A stretch of 64,000 nt of DNA from Vespa crabro (lineage: Eukaryota > Arthropoda > Insecta > Hymenoptera > Vespidae). Below the pieces are notes generated by a model. That model did no database searches, was not told the origin of the DNA, and saw nothing but the letters and a program-made list of their open reading frames with translations. The stretch spans positions 23,992,172 to 24,056,171 of the forward strand of contig NC_060955.1 in NCBI RefSeq assembly GCF_910589235.1, read 5' to 3'. The position numbers were made by a program, and so were the translations under genes. Shown here piece by piece: positions 1 to 14,118 of this stretch. Position 1 is the first letter of the stretch. Every line of letters starts with the position of its first letter.

Positions 1-228
1 TTCTACTCTCTTTCTCTCTCGCTTTCTCCACGGTCTCTTTACACCCTACTACTGCGTTTTCCTTTTCCTCCTCTCTCTCTCCCTCGCTTACTCTCTCTCT
101 CTCTCCCCCTCCCCTTCAGCTCTTCCTGCGATACATCGCTAGTTGCCGCGAGTCTATACTCGTCGTCCTCGTCCACGATCGCGCGATGTACCCACCTAAT
201 CTATCGCTTCTCTCATTCTCCCCTCTCT

Positions 229-232
<4 letters not shown>

Positions 233-264
<32 letters not shown>
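233..264. repeat. (CT)16 microsatellite
   Basis: Uninterrupted 32-nt CT tract, the first of more than sixty GA/CT tracts of about 16 nt or longer noted in the window. Confidence 0.95.
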
Positions 265-265
<1 letters not shown>

Positions 266-425
266 GATACTCTCCTACCTTCCCTCTTTCCAACCACCCA
301 GTCATCCCAGCAAGCTGCACGTCGCTCTATTAGCTTCGCGAGAACGTCGGATCCTTTACCGAGAGCCGATGATACTCTTCTCTCCTCCTCGTTTCGTTTG
401 TTTCAGAGAGTGTACGAGAGAGAGA

Positions 426-430
<5 letters not shown>

Positions 431-465
<35 letters not shown>
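431..465. repeat. (GA)n microsatellite
   Basis: Uninterrupted 35-nt GA tract, of opposite polarity to the CT tract 170 bp upstream. Confidence 0.95.
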
Positions 466-467
<2 letters not shown>

Positions 468-1249
468 ATGCAATAGGATTCTCAGCGGTTGCTCGCACGA
501 CCACGCCTCGGTGGTAGCTTTACTTCTCTCTCTATTTCTCTCTCTCTCTCTCTCTCTCTCCCGTGGTCTCGCGCCTCAGAAATCGCTCTCGAGACGCGAC
601 CGCGTCGATATCGTTTCTTCCCTCTTTTGATATTCTTAAGAAACTCAAAGAGTCGATATGAGCTTACACGTCTAACGAAGACAACTTCTTTCTCTTTCTC
701 TCTCTCTCTCTCTCTCTCTATTTTATCTTTTTCCTCTCTTTGAAATGGAGTATTTCTCCAAAAGGTGTAAAAGGTCAAACGCAACGAGTTTGTCGTGGAG
801 AAAAACGAAAATTTGATTATATATAATGTCGAAGTGCTTTTTTGACCTCGCCAACCTATCTATCTATCTATCTATCTATCTATCTGTCTATCTAACTTTC
901 TCTATCTTTCTCTCTTTCTACACGTACGCAACCGAGAGTGGTAACGAGAAACCATCGAGGCGACCCTCGAGAGCCGTAAACCTACTTCGAGCAAGTATAA
1001 CGAGGTTATATTGAGAGCGGCCTTTGGAGTACGAGCTCGTGTTTCAGTCGGAGATTCGACAAAGACCAGCAGTCTTCCTCTTCCTCCAGGCAGCCGGTGC
1101 TTGTAGTTAAGAAGAGAGATAGAGAGACAGAGAAAGGGGGTAAGTTTTCGATCGCCATTGCTGTCTGAGTTTCGTGATCGGAAATTCGTCTGAAATTGGT
1201 GTTCGTTTAAAAGATCTACGAGAGCTTGTAAGACAACGAAACAAGAGAG

Positions 1250-1252
<3 letters not shown>

Positions 1253-1316
<64 letters not shown>

Positions 1317-1317
1317 T
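1253..1317. repeat. (GA)n microsatellite
   Basis: 65-nt GA tract with a single T interruption near 1298. Confidence 0.95.
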
Positions 1318-2067
1318 AGGAAGAATTTTCTCAACAATACCGAGAAGATCATGGAAGGGCGAAATTTTGGCACACCCATCGACTCTTTCTTTCTTTCCTT
1401 CTTTCTTCCTCCCTTTCTTTTTTTTCCCTTGCTTTCTATTTCGTAACGTTTGCTTCTTTTCCTCGTGCCGACGCGTAATACCAGGCCTGAAACACGCAGG
1501 AGTGCGGCACGCCTGTGCCGTCTGCATTTTACTTTGTACTCAGTGCGTAAGAGGATTATATCGTCTCTCTCTCTCTCTCTCTTTCTCTATCACACGTATA
1601 CGCACACGTACATCCATACTGTCCAGCAGTAAGAGGGAAAGAGAAAGACAGAGGGAAAGAGAGAGAGATTCGCGTAGTGGACCGTCGAGGGTCTGATGAG
1701 GGGTAGGAAGAAGGTAAGTGGTGGGTATGCTTCACTTTTCACGGGGCCGCCATTGTTCCCTATTATCCGATGTGATTAGTCGATGATGCAGGTAAGCTAC
1801 CGCGGGGGGTCCCCATTATAGCATCGAGCAAACTACTCGTGGCTCTATACGCCACGAAGAGCAACTTTACGCTACTCTCGATCGCTATTACTCGAACCAC
1901 CTTTACTTTATTCTCCACTCAAACTATCTCTTTCTCTCTTCCTCTTTCTCTCTATTTTTCTCTCCTATTCCGGTCGGTCGAGCAACGATAAATCGACAAC
2001 CGGCCAACCCGCTGTGAAATTTATACTCTTAACATAGAGAGAAGCTTCCGAGAGACCGAATAGAGAA

Positions 2068-2075
2068 ATACATAT

Positions 2076-2128
<53 letters not shown>

Positions 2129-2137
2129 TATATATAT
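2068..2137. repeat. (TA)n with CATA interruptions
   Basis: About 70 nt of alternating TA with C/G interruptions at the edges. Confidence 0.95.
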
Positions 2138-2250
2138 TCGTATATCGCATTTTCGCACGCTTTTCTATACTTTTTTCTTCTTCCTCCTTTTTTTTCCTTT
2201 TTCTTCTTTCTCCTCTTCATCTACCTCTATTACTACTACTATTTCTTTTT

Positions 2251-2287
2251 CTTCGTCTTCTTCTTCTTCTTCTTCTTCTTCTTCTTC
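2251..2287. repeat. (CTT)n microsatellite
   Basis: Triplet array of about 12 units with one CGT variant at its start. Confidence 0.9.
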
Positions 2288-3362
2288 AAGAGCCAGAAGC
2301 GTTTTTAGAAACGTCCGATCCGATACAACCTTAACCTTTCAACGCTATTCACCCTTGGCCGCTGTTGCCGTCGTCGCTGACGCTACTCGTCCGCTCGATT
2401 ACTCTTTTGCCGTTGTGTGGACCAGAGCCCGGCACTTTCGATGGCCCGATCGATGAACGCAACGCGGTTGCAAACAAATTTTGCGGTACGCCTACCGAGG
2501 ATCATCCACGAAACTCGAACTCTTAACATCGGACAATATCCCTAGAACGTTTTGCCCAGCGATCCGTTCAATTCGAAACATTTGAAATTTCATTAATTTC
2601 TCTTCACGATTTTTGTAAAATTACATTTCTTATCGTACAAGAATTATCGAATAAGTGATCTTAAAGAAAGAAATAAGAAACGGGAGATTTATTTTCGAGA
2701 GAAAACAAAGTAACAAAGAAGACAAAAGAAAGAAAAAATCATTTTTTCAAAATGAGTCAATACAAATTGTCGCCCGTCAAAATCCACTTTAACGAAATGA
2801 AAAGGGAATCGAGAGACTGTGAAAATTTGGGATCGCGTAATCTGATCGTTATCGATTTTTATCAAATGGTGCTTTTACATCGAAACTAGATTACGATTCT
2901 CCCTTTCTCTCTTTCCCCCTCCCTCCCTCCCCCCCCCTCTCTCTCTCTCTCTCTGTTTTTCTCTTTTTCAGATCGGTACATCTACATGTTTGCACGTGTG
3001 TATCCGCTTAACTATTCGGCAACGTTCGTAAATGATCGTAATCGCCTGCCAATCCATCGACGCGTCGAAATACAATAATTTAGTTGTTCTCTACGTTTCA
3101 TCAAAGCTCGACGATCGACGGCCGATGAGTTAGCGAAAAAGGCCGTTTGGCTCGATAGTAATTACGATTTGTACTACTTGTGGAATATCAAGTGAAACAA
3201 GTCAATGTTTGAGTCGACATCTTACTCTATCTTATCTCAGTATCACACTTTTTCCCCTCTCTGTTTCTCTTTCCCTTTATTTCCTTTAATCACAATGTTT
3301 TTTACGGAATATTATTATCGATCGTCGAAGGCTCGAAACACGTTGCTCCCTGGATGCATAGA

Positions 3363-3363
3363 G

Positions 3364-3414
<51 letters not shown>

Positions 3415-3433
3415 AATAAAGAAAGAAAGAAAG
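3363..3433. repeat. (GAAA)n microsatellite
   Basis: About 17 tetranucleotide units with one ATAA variant. A CCTG/CTTG array (about 3716-3746) lies 280 bp downstream. Confidence 0.95.
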
Positions 3434-4204
3434 CACGACGTGGAACGATTAAGAGATGAAGAAGAAAGAGAAAGAACGGCCGAGATTAAGAAGAAAAGGA
3501 AAGAGATCGTTGCTGCTACTGCTATCGTTGCTATCGCTGCTACTACTGCTACTGCTAGTGATGGTAGTGGTGGTGGTGTTGCCGGTGTTGGGTGGTATTC
3601 GAGGGAGAGACACAATGGCAATGGGGATAAACGAGGAGTCGAGCACTGAAAGTCGTGGTACGAGGCGCTAAGGAGAAGAAGAGAAAAGAGAAAAGTGAGC
3701 CGGACTACCATCGTCTGCCTGCCTGCTTGCCTGCCTGCCTGCCTACACCTTCCTGCCTTGGTATTAAACTCCGGCAAAGGGCGACTAATTACGTGACGCC
3801 GTTCATAGTAAACGCGAATTAAAAGGATCCCTGCCGGTGTTTGGTTTTGTTAAATTTTCTTTTAACCGGCCCGCCGGACGTCACGACGATCGGTTCGACG
3901 TTCCTTATTTATCGTCGACCGTGAAATTAATGATTTATTGAAAATATTCTATATATTATTATTTCTATTTAACATTTGACATTTACGTATATCTTGTGAA
4001 AATTTTACATTGAAATTTTTAGATGTTGGAATGAAATATCGAAAGATACGAAGGATTTATATATCATCTGGTTATATCGATTTTGTCAAGTGTTATCTAT
4101 TAATTTTCGAAATAAAATAAAAAAAAAAGAAGCAAAGAAAGAAAATTTCATCCCTCGATTAGAAGCTGGATGTAATGGCGTTTTCGCGTTACGATTTGTA
4201 AAAG

Positions 4205-4247
<43 letters not shown>

Positions 4248-6194
4248 TGCGATCTAAATTTTGGCAAGGCGCGGTGGAGAGCGTGTTAATGGACTAGGGT
4301 GAGCGTATCCCCTAAGGACGATCGTGGTCGTCGAATTAGGCGACTCTTGCTAGTAGCCTTCCTGTGGTTTTCTTTTCGAAGGGCCGCACTTGGACCCTTT
4401 TCGTTTGTTTACGAGTGCTTTGTGCCTCTTAACGAGTGTTTTAAGAAAATTAAAGATGAATCTCGTCTTCTTCTCATTTCCGACAGACGATGAAATAAAT
4501 CCATCGATATTTTATATTAATAATCAACGTATATAGACATTTTTAAACGTTTTTAATTGGACTTTAGAACGAAAAAAATTGTCTTCGTTCGTTTTAATCA
4601 AACGAACGGCCTTTCTATAAACAGTCGACGATGAAAGACCAATATGATGACAAGAAATAAACAATTAAACGAATCCATTCATGAATATGAAAAAGTAGGA
4701 AGAGAATAAAAAATGAGGAGTCAGACAAAAAAAGAATGGCAATAATGATTGGACAAAGGAAAGGGGGAAATAAAAAAGAAAAAGAAAAAGAAAACAACGT
4801 AAATAGAATAAGATGCAATTAAAAGCCCTTGTCCGGGGGTGGTGGCAATTAGAGAGATACTTCTTTATTACTTTACCGAGAAGATTCGCTCGGTGAATGT
4901 CTTCCCGATGATCTGTCGGTAACAAATGGATCGTTAATTAATTTAAAACGATATAAACAATGATTTAAGTCAATGAAAAATCTTTCCTTTCGAGATCTTT
5001 TCGAAATTTTAAAAATATTATTCGTCGCAATAATAAAAGATTCGAGTAGGCGATAATGCGAAATGAGAAAATAGAAAAAAATTCGATCTGAGCATATTTT
5101 TGTCGATCCTAAGAAATGTCTAAATGGGTGGAGACATTTTTTACGTTCTTCTTTTCGGTTAGGAGAGATAGATAGTGAAACGTCGTTCCGACGCTTAGGA
5201 TTCGTCCGTTTACCGATTCGAGGCAGCACACCTCGGGGAAATCTAAACGATCTCTCGAAGCAAGAGACGTTTGGCGATGAGATCCTGGAAAACCGGGGTA
5301 CTTTTGACCGTCGAGGCAACCAGATTGCATACGCCCACTACAGAGTATCCCTCTCTCTCTCTCTTACACCTTTCACTAGAGTCGTGCGACAAGAGAACAC
5401 ATACATATACACATAGATGCACGCACGCGCGCGTACACATAGTCGAAGCGAAGAGGAGAATCACGTAGAGTAATATTCTCGTCGAGAGACCACGTCTTTC
5501 CTCCGTGGATTTGCGTTTCGCTCCGTTTCTGGCAAACCGAGCAAGAAACAGGAACGGTAAGAGAGTAGTCTATCTCTTTCTTTCTTTTTTCCGAACCCTT
5601 TTTGAGAACCGAAATGGAGTCTTGCGCTCGCGATGATTACGCGCGCGGAAGAAAGAAAGAGCGGAACAAAGAAAGGCGAACGAAAGGAAGGAGGCCGGCG
5701 ACGGTGTCGGCCCGTAGACTTGCTACGAGTGAAGAAGAGGGAAACAAGGAGGCGAATAGAGAGACGATGTGCAAGAGAAGAGAGAAAGAGAGAGAGAGAG
5801 AGAAAGAGCAAGAGATAGAGGATTCTTCGTGATATTGTCGCCTGGCTAAATGAAACCGCACGTGAAAAACCGACGCGAAAGGGCCGCAATACTTTCTTCT
5901 TCTTTTTGCTTTCTCTCTTTACCCTTTCGAAAGGGAACTAAAGAGAGAGAGAGAGAGAGAGAGAGAAAAATTAAAATAAAAAGAAGAAGGAAAGAAAAAT
6001 TCTAGCTGAGAATTTGTAATTCACGAAGACATCTGCTGCTCTGCTCGATTCATTTTTTTACGTGAAACAACGAAGGCAACAACACGCGTTATATATAAAT
6101 ATCCTTGTGTCAAGAAAAGTAAACATGAAAAAAAGAAAAAAATATAAAAAAACGGTGGTAGTATAGAAAGAAAATAGAAAAGAAGTGAAAGGAA

Positions 6195-6242
<48 letters not shown>

Positions 6243-6560
6243 AAGGAAAAGCAGAGAAAAAAGAGAAAAGAAACATAAAATCGACGATCCTCAGAGAAAT
6301 TTCGTCTGTGTGTTTTCTCGATAGTAACAGAGGCACCGCGCGATTGACCATTCCCTATAAAGGAGTGCTCATTGCGGAAACGAAAACTGGAATCGTTAAA
6401 CGCGCACACGCACGCGTGCACGCGGAACGTTCGTTCGTTCACGGGCAGACGGGTTGGAGAGGGTGAACTCCGCTGCGATGACGAGGAGGAGAAAGAGAAG
6501 GAGAGAGACACGACGAAGAGGAGGAAGAGGAGGAGGAGGGTGGCACGATCGATCGGATGG

Positions 6561-6591
<31 letters not shown>

Positions 6592-6806
6592 TCGTTGCCT
6601 CCGGTTCAAAGAAAAGCCGCCGCGCGGAATCGGGTACGGTAGGTAAAGCGTGTATACGCGCGACATCCGGCTAATCAGAAAATGTAGGAGCGCGGGAGAC
6701 TAATAGAGAGTGAAAAGGCATCGAATAAACAAACAGCGAGTGCCGAGCTTCGAGAGGGGAGCCAAAGCGGGGAAAGAGAGAGAGAGAGAGAGAGAGAGAT
6801 AGACAG

Positions 6807-6862
<56 letters not shown>

Positions 6863-7227
6863 GGGGTGGTGGCTTGTGCAGGTAGAAGAGAAGGACGAGG
6901 ATGGATGAAGGAAAGAGAGGGAGGATCGAAAGAGAGAGAAAGAGAGACAGTGAACGCGTGTAAACCGAGAGAGTACGCGAACGAGAAAACGACCGAGCGA
7001 GACGGATAGAAGGTGGCGAGGGTGAGATAGGGCTATTAGGGTTGGATGTAGGCGCCGCCCCGGCTATTAGAGGGTTGTTTCACCCCTACCTCAGCGGCCT
7101 GAAACGGCTGCTGCTGTATAGCGCGATGTGTGCGTCCCATCGTCCTCCTCCTTGTCCTTCCCCTCTCTATCTATACATCTTTCTCTCTCTCTCTCTCTCT
7201 CTCTCTTTACCCCTCCGCCACCTTCTC

Positions 7228-7252
7228 GACGACGACTACAACGACAACGATG

Positions 7253-7283
<31 letters not shown>

Positions 7284-7315
7284 TGTCGACGACGACGACG
7301 ACGACGACGATGATG
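7228..7315. repeat. (GAC)n microsatellite
   Basis: 88-nt triplet array with ATGTCGAC variants. It is open in all frames, which explains Asp- or Thr-rich frames over it. Confidence 0.95.
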
Positions 7316-10018
7316 GTGGCGCGCGATCACGGCTACGTTTAGCCACGTTTACGAACGCAGCTACGTTTGCGTTCTCTAGCCGAGAATCGTGTGCGGTAAC
7401 ACACGGAAAGCCCTATCTATATATACAATATGTACATACCAATGCAGTGATACATGTTGATATTACAGTGAGAGCGAGTAGATACTCGCGTTCGGAGAGA
7501 CACGAACGTGTCGGCCGCGAAGCGTACGCGGAATACGCGTGGTCGGGGCTGAGTTTCCACGGCAACGGTGCTCGCTCACAGCTGCGAGAAAGATAAGGAC
7601 AGAGATATAGATACCTTTAATGGGGTATCCTTGCCAAAGATACGACGTTTGCAAGCGAAAACCGAATCGCAAATACCGAAGAAAGAATGAATTATCTGGG
7701 GAGAGGGGTGGAGAGAGAGAGAGAGAGAGAGAAGGGGGGGGGAAGGGGGAGGGGGGAGCACGTTACTTTTACTTCATTCATATTTTTCATTTTTCCCCTT
7801 ATATTTTCATTTCATTCGTATATTTTTCTTTTCGCGATTTCGATCGGATACGTAATACCAAAGTTGATTTTGCTTAAAGATCTTAGGATATCGTGTCTGT
7901 ACGTTGCACGACGCGGCCACATTGGAATGCTCGACGCGAGTACGACGCCCAGGGAGGAGTCTCTCGGAGGATGAAGAGAGATAGAGATACGTGGTTGGAA
8001 GGTGGAAACGAGAGGGCGAGAGGATAGGTGGTTGCCGTACCGACGACAGCTCGTCTAAATGCTAATAGCTTTATCGACTTCGAACTCGCCGAGTTTCGAT
8101 TCTTCCCTCGTCTTTCCCTCTTCGTTTCCAGTTCTCCGCGTCCTATTCGTCTATTCCAGATGCTGACCTCCCTGTGTTAACCACCCCCTATGGGAGTTTT
8201 CGCAGTCTCGGTGCTACAGGAACGTAGTATTAGATTTCGTTTTTCCTCGATTCGACATCGTGATATCGTTTTTCCTTATCGTACGATATCTTTTGTCGTT
8301 TATGCAAATAGAAGAAATGTTTGCCAATAGTTGGATGTTACTAAGCTGGCATACTTTTTTTCTCTCGAGTTTATTAGGTGTCTAAAAAGCCGAATGTATT
8401 CGCAAGTACCCTTGCGTAGATTTTGCTCGATGGATCACGTTATCGTTAATACGATAAAGAACGAACAGACTGGAGCACACGCACAGCGTGATACTTAGAG
8501 AACGAAGAGCGCATGGTCTTTGATCAGGATCTATTAAAAGGATTGGTCGTTCCATTGTGTGTCTGCTCTACGGTACGCGCCTATATTAGCCGGTATTTCG
8601 AATGAAATGCAAGCCTCGGCTAGCGAACCTCGACGTTTACGATATGCCCAGCCAATCACTCCAATAGATCTTGGTCCAGCGTTTTCGCTCGCTCGTTATC
8701 TCTTCCCGCTGTATACCACCCGCTATCGGCTATCTCTCTGAGCCCCGCCGATGTTGTTGGAAACCAATGATATTTCCGTAGAAACGAGTGACTCGCTCTT
8801 TTCAAAGAGAATGCTTTTACGAACACGCCACTTTTCTTTCGTTTCTACAATGATCGCTCGTTAAAAAATCTAAGAGTATCTTATAACGACGCACTTTCAA
8901 CCTCCTCAGAAAATATCGATTCAAATTTCATTCGAACGAAATAAATGAAATCAAACGTTGTCACCTTTTCCAATTGGACTGGAAAATGATTGCCCGATCG
9001 ATTGGCTCGTTTTAGAAAAATTCGAAATTAAATCGATGGAGATCGACGAAGGAGGAGGCTTCGTCGCAGCTTTATCAAAAAAAAAAAAAAAAAAAAAGAA
9101 AAAAAAAAGAAATGTCCGATCGATGACGACGTTCGATAATGAACGCTCGTTTTAACAGATCATAACCGCTCGCATTTCGCAGTTCGGGATCGCGCGCTCT
9201 TTGAATCCGCCGTCCCAGCTGGGACCTTGCGATCGAGTAACTTTAATGGCTCCCGCTTCCACGCGCTATTCTCGACGTCATCGCGACGATATATTCCCTC
9301 CTATCCGCCAATTTCCTCCTTTTCCTATTCGTTGGATCGCAATTACGGAGCAAACTTTCAGAAACGACGTTCTCCTCTCTCTCTCTCTCTCTTTCTCATT
9401 TTTTCTTTGCTAAAAATAAAAAATCGTAGCGTAGAGGGAATCGTTGGGAAGAGATTAATCGTGAAACTTGCTGTAATTTGTCTAAGTGAGTGAGAGAGAG
9501 AAAGAGAGGGAGGTAGGTAGATATATTTAAATGTTCATAACAAGGTTGGACAAGTCCAAGAAGATTATAAACGATTTACGATCGATTCGATTAGATCCCA
9601 TCTAACGTCTCTTCTTCTTCTTTTACTTTTTTCTTGTTTGCATTATTTTACATTAGAAGCTAGTATCAAACGAAAGCCTATCTTTTGCGAGGAAGCCGGA
9701 TAAAAGGTGCCACTTGCGGAGCTAGCACTTTGCTCGAAACAACATCGTTCGGAACGTGTTGCATCGCGTGTCGATGTGAGTTATGTCGTCTAGGAGGAAG
9801 TCTCGAAACGTCGAAAATCTTAATCGTATTAATTTCAGGAATTAGTTGTAAAAATATTTCGTTATCTTTATAAACAAAAATAAAAAGAAGAAGAAGAAGA
9901 AATGAAAGAGGAAGAAAAAAGAACCGTGACATCTTTTGGCAAGCCACGAGAATACAAATATTTATATCGCTTATCTTCGCCCGACGTTACGGTACGTCTC
10001 GCTACGAGTTACCATGAG

Positions 10019-10021
<3 letters not shown>

Positions 10022-10077
<56 letters not shown>
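10022..10077. repeat. (GA)28 microsatellite
   Basis: 56-nt uninterrupted GA tract. Confidence 0.97.
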
Positions 10078-10081
<4 letters not shown>

Positions 10082-10565
10082 TAAAGAGAGAGTAAGAGAG
10101 ATAAAATAGAAGGCGTGCGGTAGTCTCTCGAGCGAAGGAGCGGTCGCGTGCCCACGAGGGTCGTTCTAATTACCGATAATAGTCGGCCAAAGAGAGAACG
10201 AGAGTCGACGATAGAGTGAGAGAACGAGAGAAAAAGAGAGAGAAAAAGAAATAGAGAGGAAAAGGGAGAGATTACCAGCGCAGAAAAGGAAAGAGAAAAG
10301 CGCGGGAAGGGGTGCTGTTGGTGGTGCTTCTGCTTCTCTCGATGGGACCCATCGAAGAACCCTTCGGTTATTCTAAATAACAAAGGGCCGCCGGCACCCT
10401 CTCTACCGTATCCGCTTCCCCGGCAATCATTTACTCTTGCTGGAGGCCATCGCTCGTCACAATGGCCAAGTTATCCATCCACTCCGGCTACTTGCCCGGG
10501 AAACGACCACTGCCTCAGGCTTAGCCACTCTCGTCTTCGGCGTCGCTTTCGAGCGCCAAGGAGGA

Positions 10566-10574
<9 letters not shown>

Positions 10575-10611
<37 letters not shown>
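10575..10611. repeat. (CT)n microsatellite
   Basis: 37-nt uninterrupted CT tract. Confidence 0.95.
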
Positions 10612-10613
<2 letters not shown>

Positions 10614-11424
10614 TTCTCTTCTTTAGTGTTTCGTTACTTTGTTGCTTGCTTACCCGATCGCTCTCTCGTTAATCCTCGCGCTTTTAATCGAGATCGTTTC
10701 CTCCTCCAACGAGTATCGTCTACCTTCAACGCTTTCCGTCATCCAATTGGCTCCACCACCCTCAACCCTCACTTACTACTTCTTTTTATTTTATTTCCAG
10801 CGTTCGCTGATCCTGCCTCGAGCATAGATACATAGATCAACCAACGAACAATTCTTTTTAAGCAATTTTTTTTTTTACTTTTTTTTTTTTAATCAGACTT
10901 ATCCTTCATCGCGTCGTTCAACGACTATCTTTTTTTCCTGTGTTTCGTTTATATTATTTCCTAACGCGTTTTTTAACGTCTTTTAACGTCCTTTAAATCT
11001 TTTCTTAACAAATTTCGAGGAATGAAATTTGTTTTCTTTTTTTTTTTCTTAACGTTTCAAGAAAAAAATATTTATTTTCTTTCTCATTCTTCTACTTCTC
11101 TACTTCTCGTTTTTATAGGGGGTTAGGATATATTTGAACGTTTAATTAGAATACAGTTAGACGTGGAAGGAAGATGGGAATGACCAAAGCAGTTGTCCAA
11201 GTTTATTATCAATCGTGTATAGAAAGACAGTGAAATCAGTAAACTATGGTGGTTCGCGACAAGCGCTTCTTGTTTACGCACAACAATCGTTTATAGTTCG
11301 ACGGCTTTGTTCTATTTCATAGCATTCCGTCTGGTACGCGCGCTTGATATTAGAAACCCTACGTTGTTTCTAAAGCTTCTTGAAACAGAACACAGTTGTA
11401 TGTCTAGTTATAGTCCTTCGAGCC

Positions 11425-11459
11425 CTGAGTAGTCGTCTGATGAGACTGAGTAGTCGTCT
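11425..11459. repeat. 14-bp perfect direct repeat, period 21
   Basis: CTGAGTAGTCGTCT occurs at 11425-11438 and again at 11446-11459, in unique (non-microsatellite) sequence. Confidence 0.9.
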
Positions 11460-12250
11460 TTGATCTTTCAATTCTATGCTTTCAAATATTTTCTCGTAAG
11501 ACGATTAAAAATTTATTATCAATCGATAAACGTAAGACAATTCTCGAGAATGGCTCATAGGTTATATTTTTCAAATAATTTTCTTTTTTTTTCTTTTTTT
11601 ATTTTAACACGACGTCAACGATACTTCTCTTTTTCAAACAAAAAATTGTCTCCTAATCGAATCTCTCTATTAATTCTTTTTTTCTTTCTATCTATCCCCG
11701 TTAGTACGGCTAAATGCGAGGTACTTGGATCGCATTGTCTCGAAGCGAAAACGCAGTTTACGCCGCATTCCCGAGTAAGCCGAAATACACAAGGGCCGGT
11801 CGAAACCGCGTTCACCAGCCATCGATAGAGTACCAACGATGCTAGAGTGCGGTTCGCTCTAGCGCGAAACTGATCTCTCTCACTCTCTTCTCCCCCTTCC
11901 TATTTCTCTTTCCCTCTCTCTCTCTCTCTCTCTCTTCGTATTGCGAATTACAGCAGTAAACTGCACTTTAGTACCACGTGGAACGGCTTAAGCGATATCG
12001 CAACGAAATCCAGTAAGCCCTTCAAATATTTACCGTTCTAATGAAGCGAACGCACACACCGACGTAAAAGCATATGCCCATTTCGTTAACGTGTATATTA
12101 TCATTATGTTCCTACTAATATAGCAATCTTTTAAATTCTCTTATGTACTAGTATACGAATAGTTTCTTGTCTTTTATCGTAATCGATTAATTTCAAATCT
12201 AGCTATAAAAAAGTTAATAAAAAAATTAAATTCCTTCTTTTTCTCTTCTC

Positions 12251-12259
<9 letters not shown>

Positions 12260-12294
<35 letters not shown>
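12260..12294. repeat. (CT)n microsatellite
   Basis: 35-nt CT tract; a GA tract of similar length follows at about 12609-12634. Confidence 0.95.
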
Positions 12295-12299
<5 letters not shown>

Positions 12300-12599
12300 A
12301 TGAAAAGATCAAAACAAATATATTCATGATTGCAAAAGTCAAGGAAAAAAAGAAAAAGAAACAAAAAGAAAGATATAGGGGGAGAGAGAGAGAAAGAGAG
12401 GGAGAGAGAGAGAGAAAAGAGCCAAACCCCGCGAGATTTTTTTTGTAGGCTGATCGATCGACTCGCGGCATTATGGCGGACGATCGCGAAGGTACACTGA
12501 GTAGGAAAATACTGAAGGCGGAGGATGGCTCGATTCCGCTTCCAAAGGATGGCCGAGGTGGGAGGAAAAGAGATGGATAGAGATAGAAAAAGAGAGAGA

Positions 12600-12634
<35 letters not shown>

Positions 12635-12821
12635 CATTAAAAGGGCGAAAGAAGTCCCAGAAGGGATATTGTACCGGGCTTTACGCCGAGCTACAGATAG
12701 ATGGATGGATGCTGTCGCACCTACGACACCCACGGCTCTCGTGGTTTTGCTTCGGTGAACCCACATGTCGTCGACGAGACCGGGAGAGCTCGAGGAAAGG
12801 GGAAACGAGACAGCGAGAGTA

Positions 12822-12854
<33 letters not shown>

Positions 12855-14060
12855 GAGGGTAGACGAAAGAGACGGAAACAGGACTCCCGCCCCAAATGGA
12901 CCATGTTGGAAACGTATAGTCTCGCTCTAATAGGAACCATCCGAGCGCCAAGTGGGTCTCGCGACCGCTTGTCACCCCGGAAAGCAACGAACGGGAACCA
13001 ATGATTATGACCAACCGACTATTTCTCTCTCTCTCTCTCTCTCTCTCTTTCTATTTATCTCCCTCCTTCTCCTTTCTAAATCTCTCCATGATCCATTAAC
13101 TCCCAATCGCTCTTGTCTCCTTTTGGTATTTTCTACTTTCGTACTAACGCGATCTAATCCTTCGAGAAAGAGGACGTCAATGACTTTATTCGGATACTTT
13201 TCTTCTTTTGTTGTTGCTTTTTTCTTTTTTTTACTTTTTCTTTGTATTCAGATGTCTCGTTTATTTCGTTCGTTTTTTTCCCCTTTTCCTTTTTTTTTTT
13301 TTTTTTTTCTGCTTCTCCATCGGAGATCATGTTCACTTTGGTCTGCTCCTTTGTCATACTATATAAGACAGTCCGTGATATATACATATGAATATAAAAC
13401 GTATGTACATATATAAGTTTTTTATTAAAGCACTTGATAAAAAATTTCTACAAAGCTTACTTTTGTAGTTTTCGTTCTATTAAAAAATTATTCGTTTTTA
13501 AATAGCGTCCAAATACTTGTTTCTTCTTTTTTTTTTCTTCTATTTTCTCTATACGCGTATAGACATATATGAATATTCATATATTCATATATATATATAT
13601 ATATATATATACTCACTGAATATTCATCGGTCCTTTTATATGTAGCATACACACGGCGTTTTTCTATTCGCAAAAATTTCGCTTTTTCCATGGGAACGCA
13701 TAAAGGATACGATATGATACGGCTCGTAGCATTTCAGAGTATCACCCCCTCCCCCTCTTCTCCGCCCTTCTAGTATGTCTATCTTTTATTTATTTTCTAT
13801 TTCTTTACCCTTTATTTTATATTATTTATCCATTCTTCTTCCCTTTGATCTTGATCGTCATCGAAGATACTCCTTTCGCTCGTCCATTTTTCTCTTCTTC
13901 TTGTTGCTGTCGTTATATTATTATTTTTTTCTTTTTTTTAATCATTATTGGAGGGGCTCGAATTATTAAACGCATAAATTGGGAGAACGAGGGAATAACG
14001 TGGGTAAACTCGAAATGCGAGCCGACGACTTTCAAATTGCAAACGAAAAAGGCCCAACGA

Positions 14061-14062
<2 letters not shown>

Positions 14063-14114
<52 letters not shown>
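14063..14114. repeat. (GA)26 microsatellite
   Basis: 52-nt uninterrupted GA tract. Confidence 0.97.

Positions 14115-14118
<4 letters not shown>

Noticed and set aside
9685..9873. Small Cys-containing plus-strand frame (62 codons)
   Set aside because: Five of its six Cys residues lie in one short stretch, but there is no signal peptide, no promoter and no repeat of a known toxin or defensin spacing.
12203..12940. 245-codon open frame, minus strand
   Set aside because: Spans several CT/GA tracts; the product is SLSLSL and RERERE repeats without recognisable domains.
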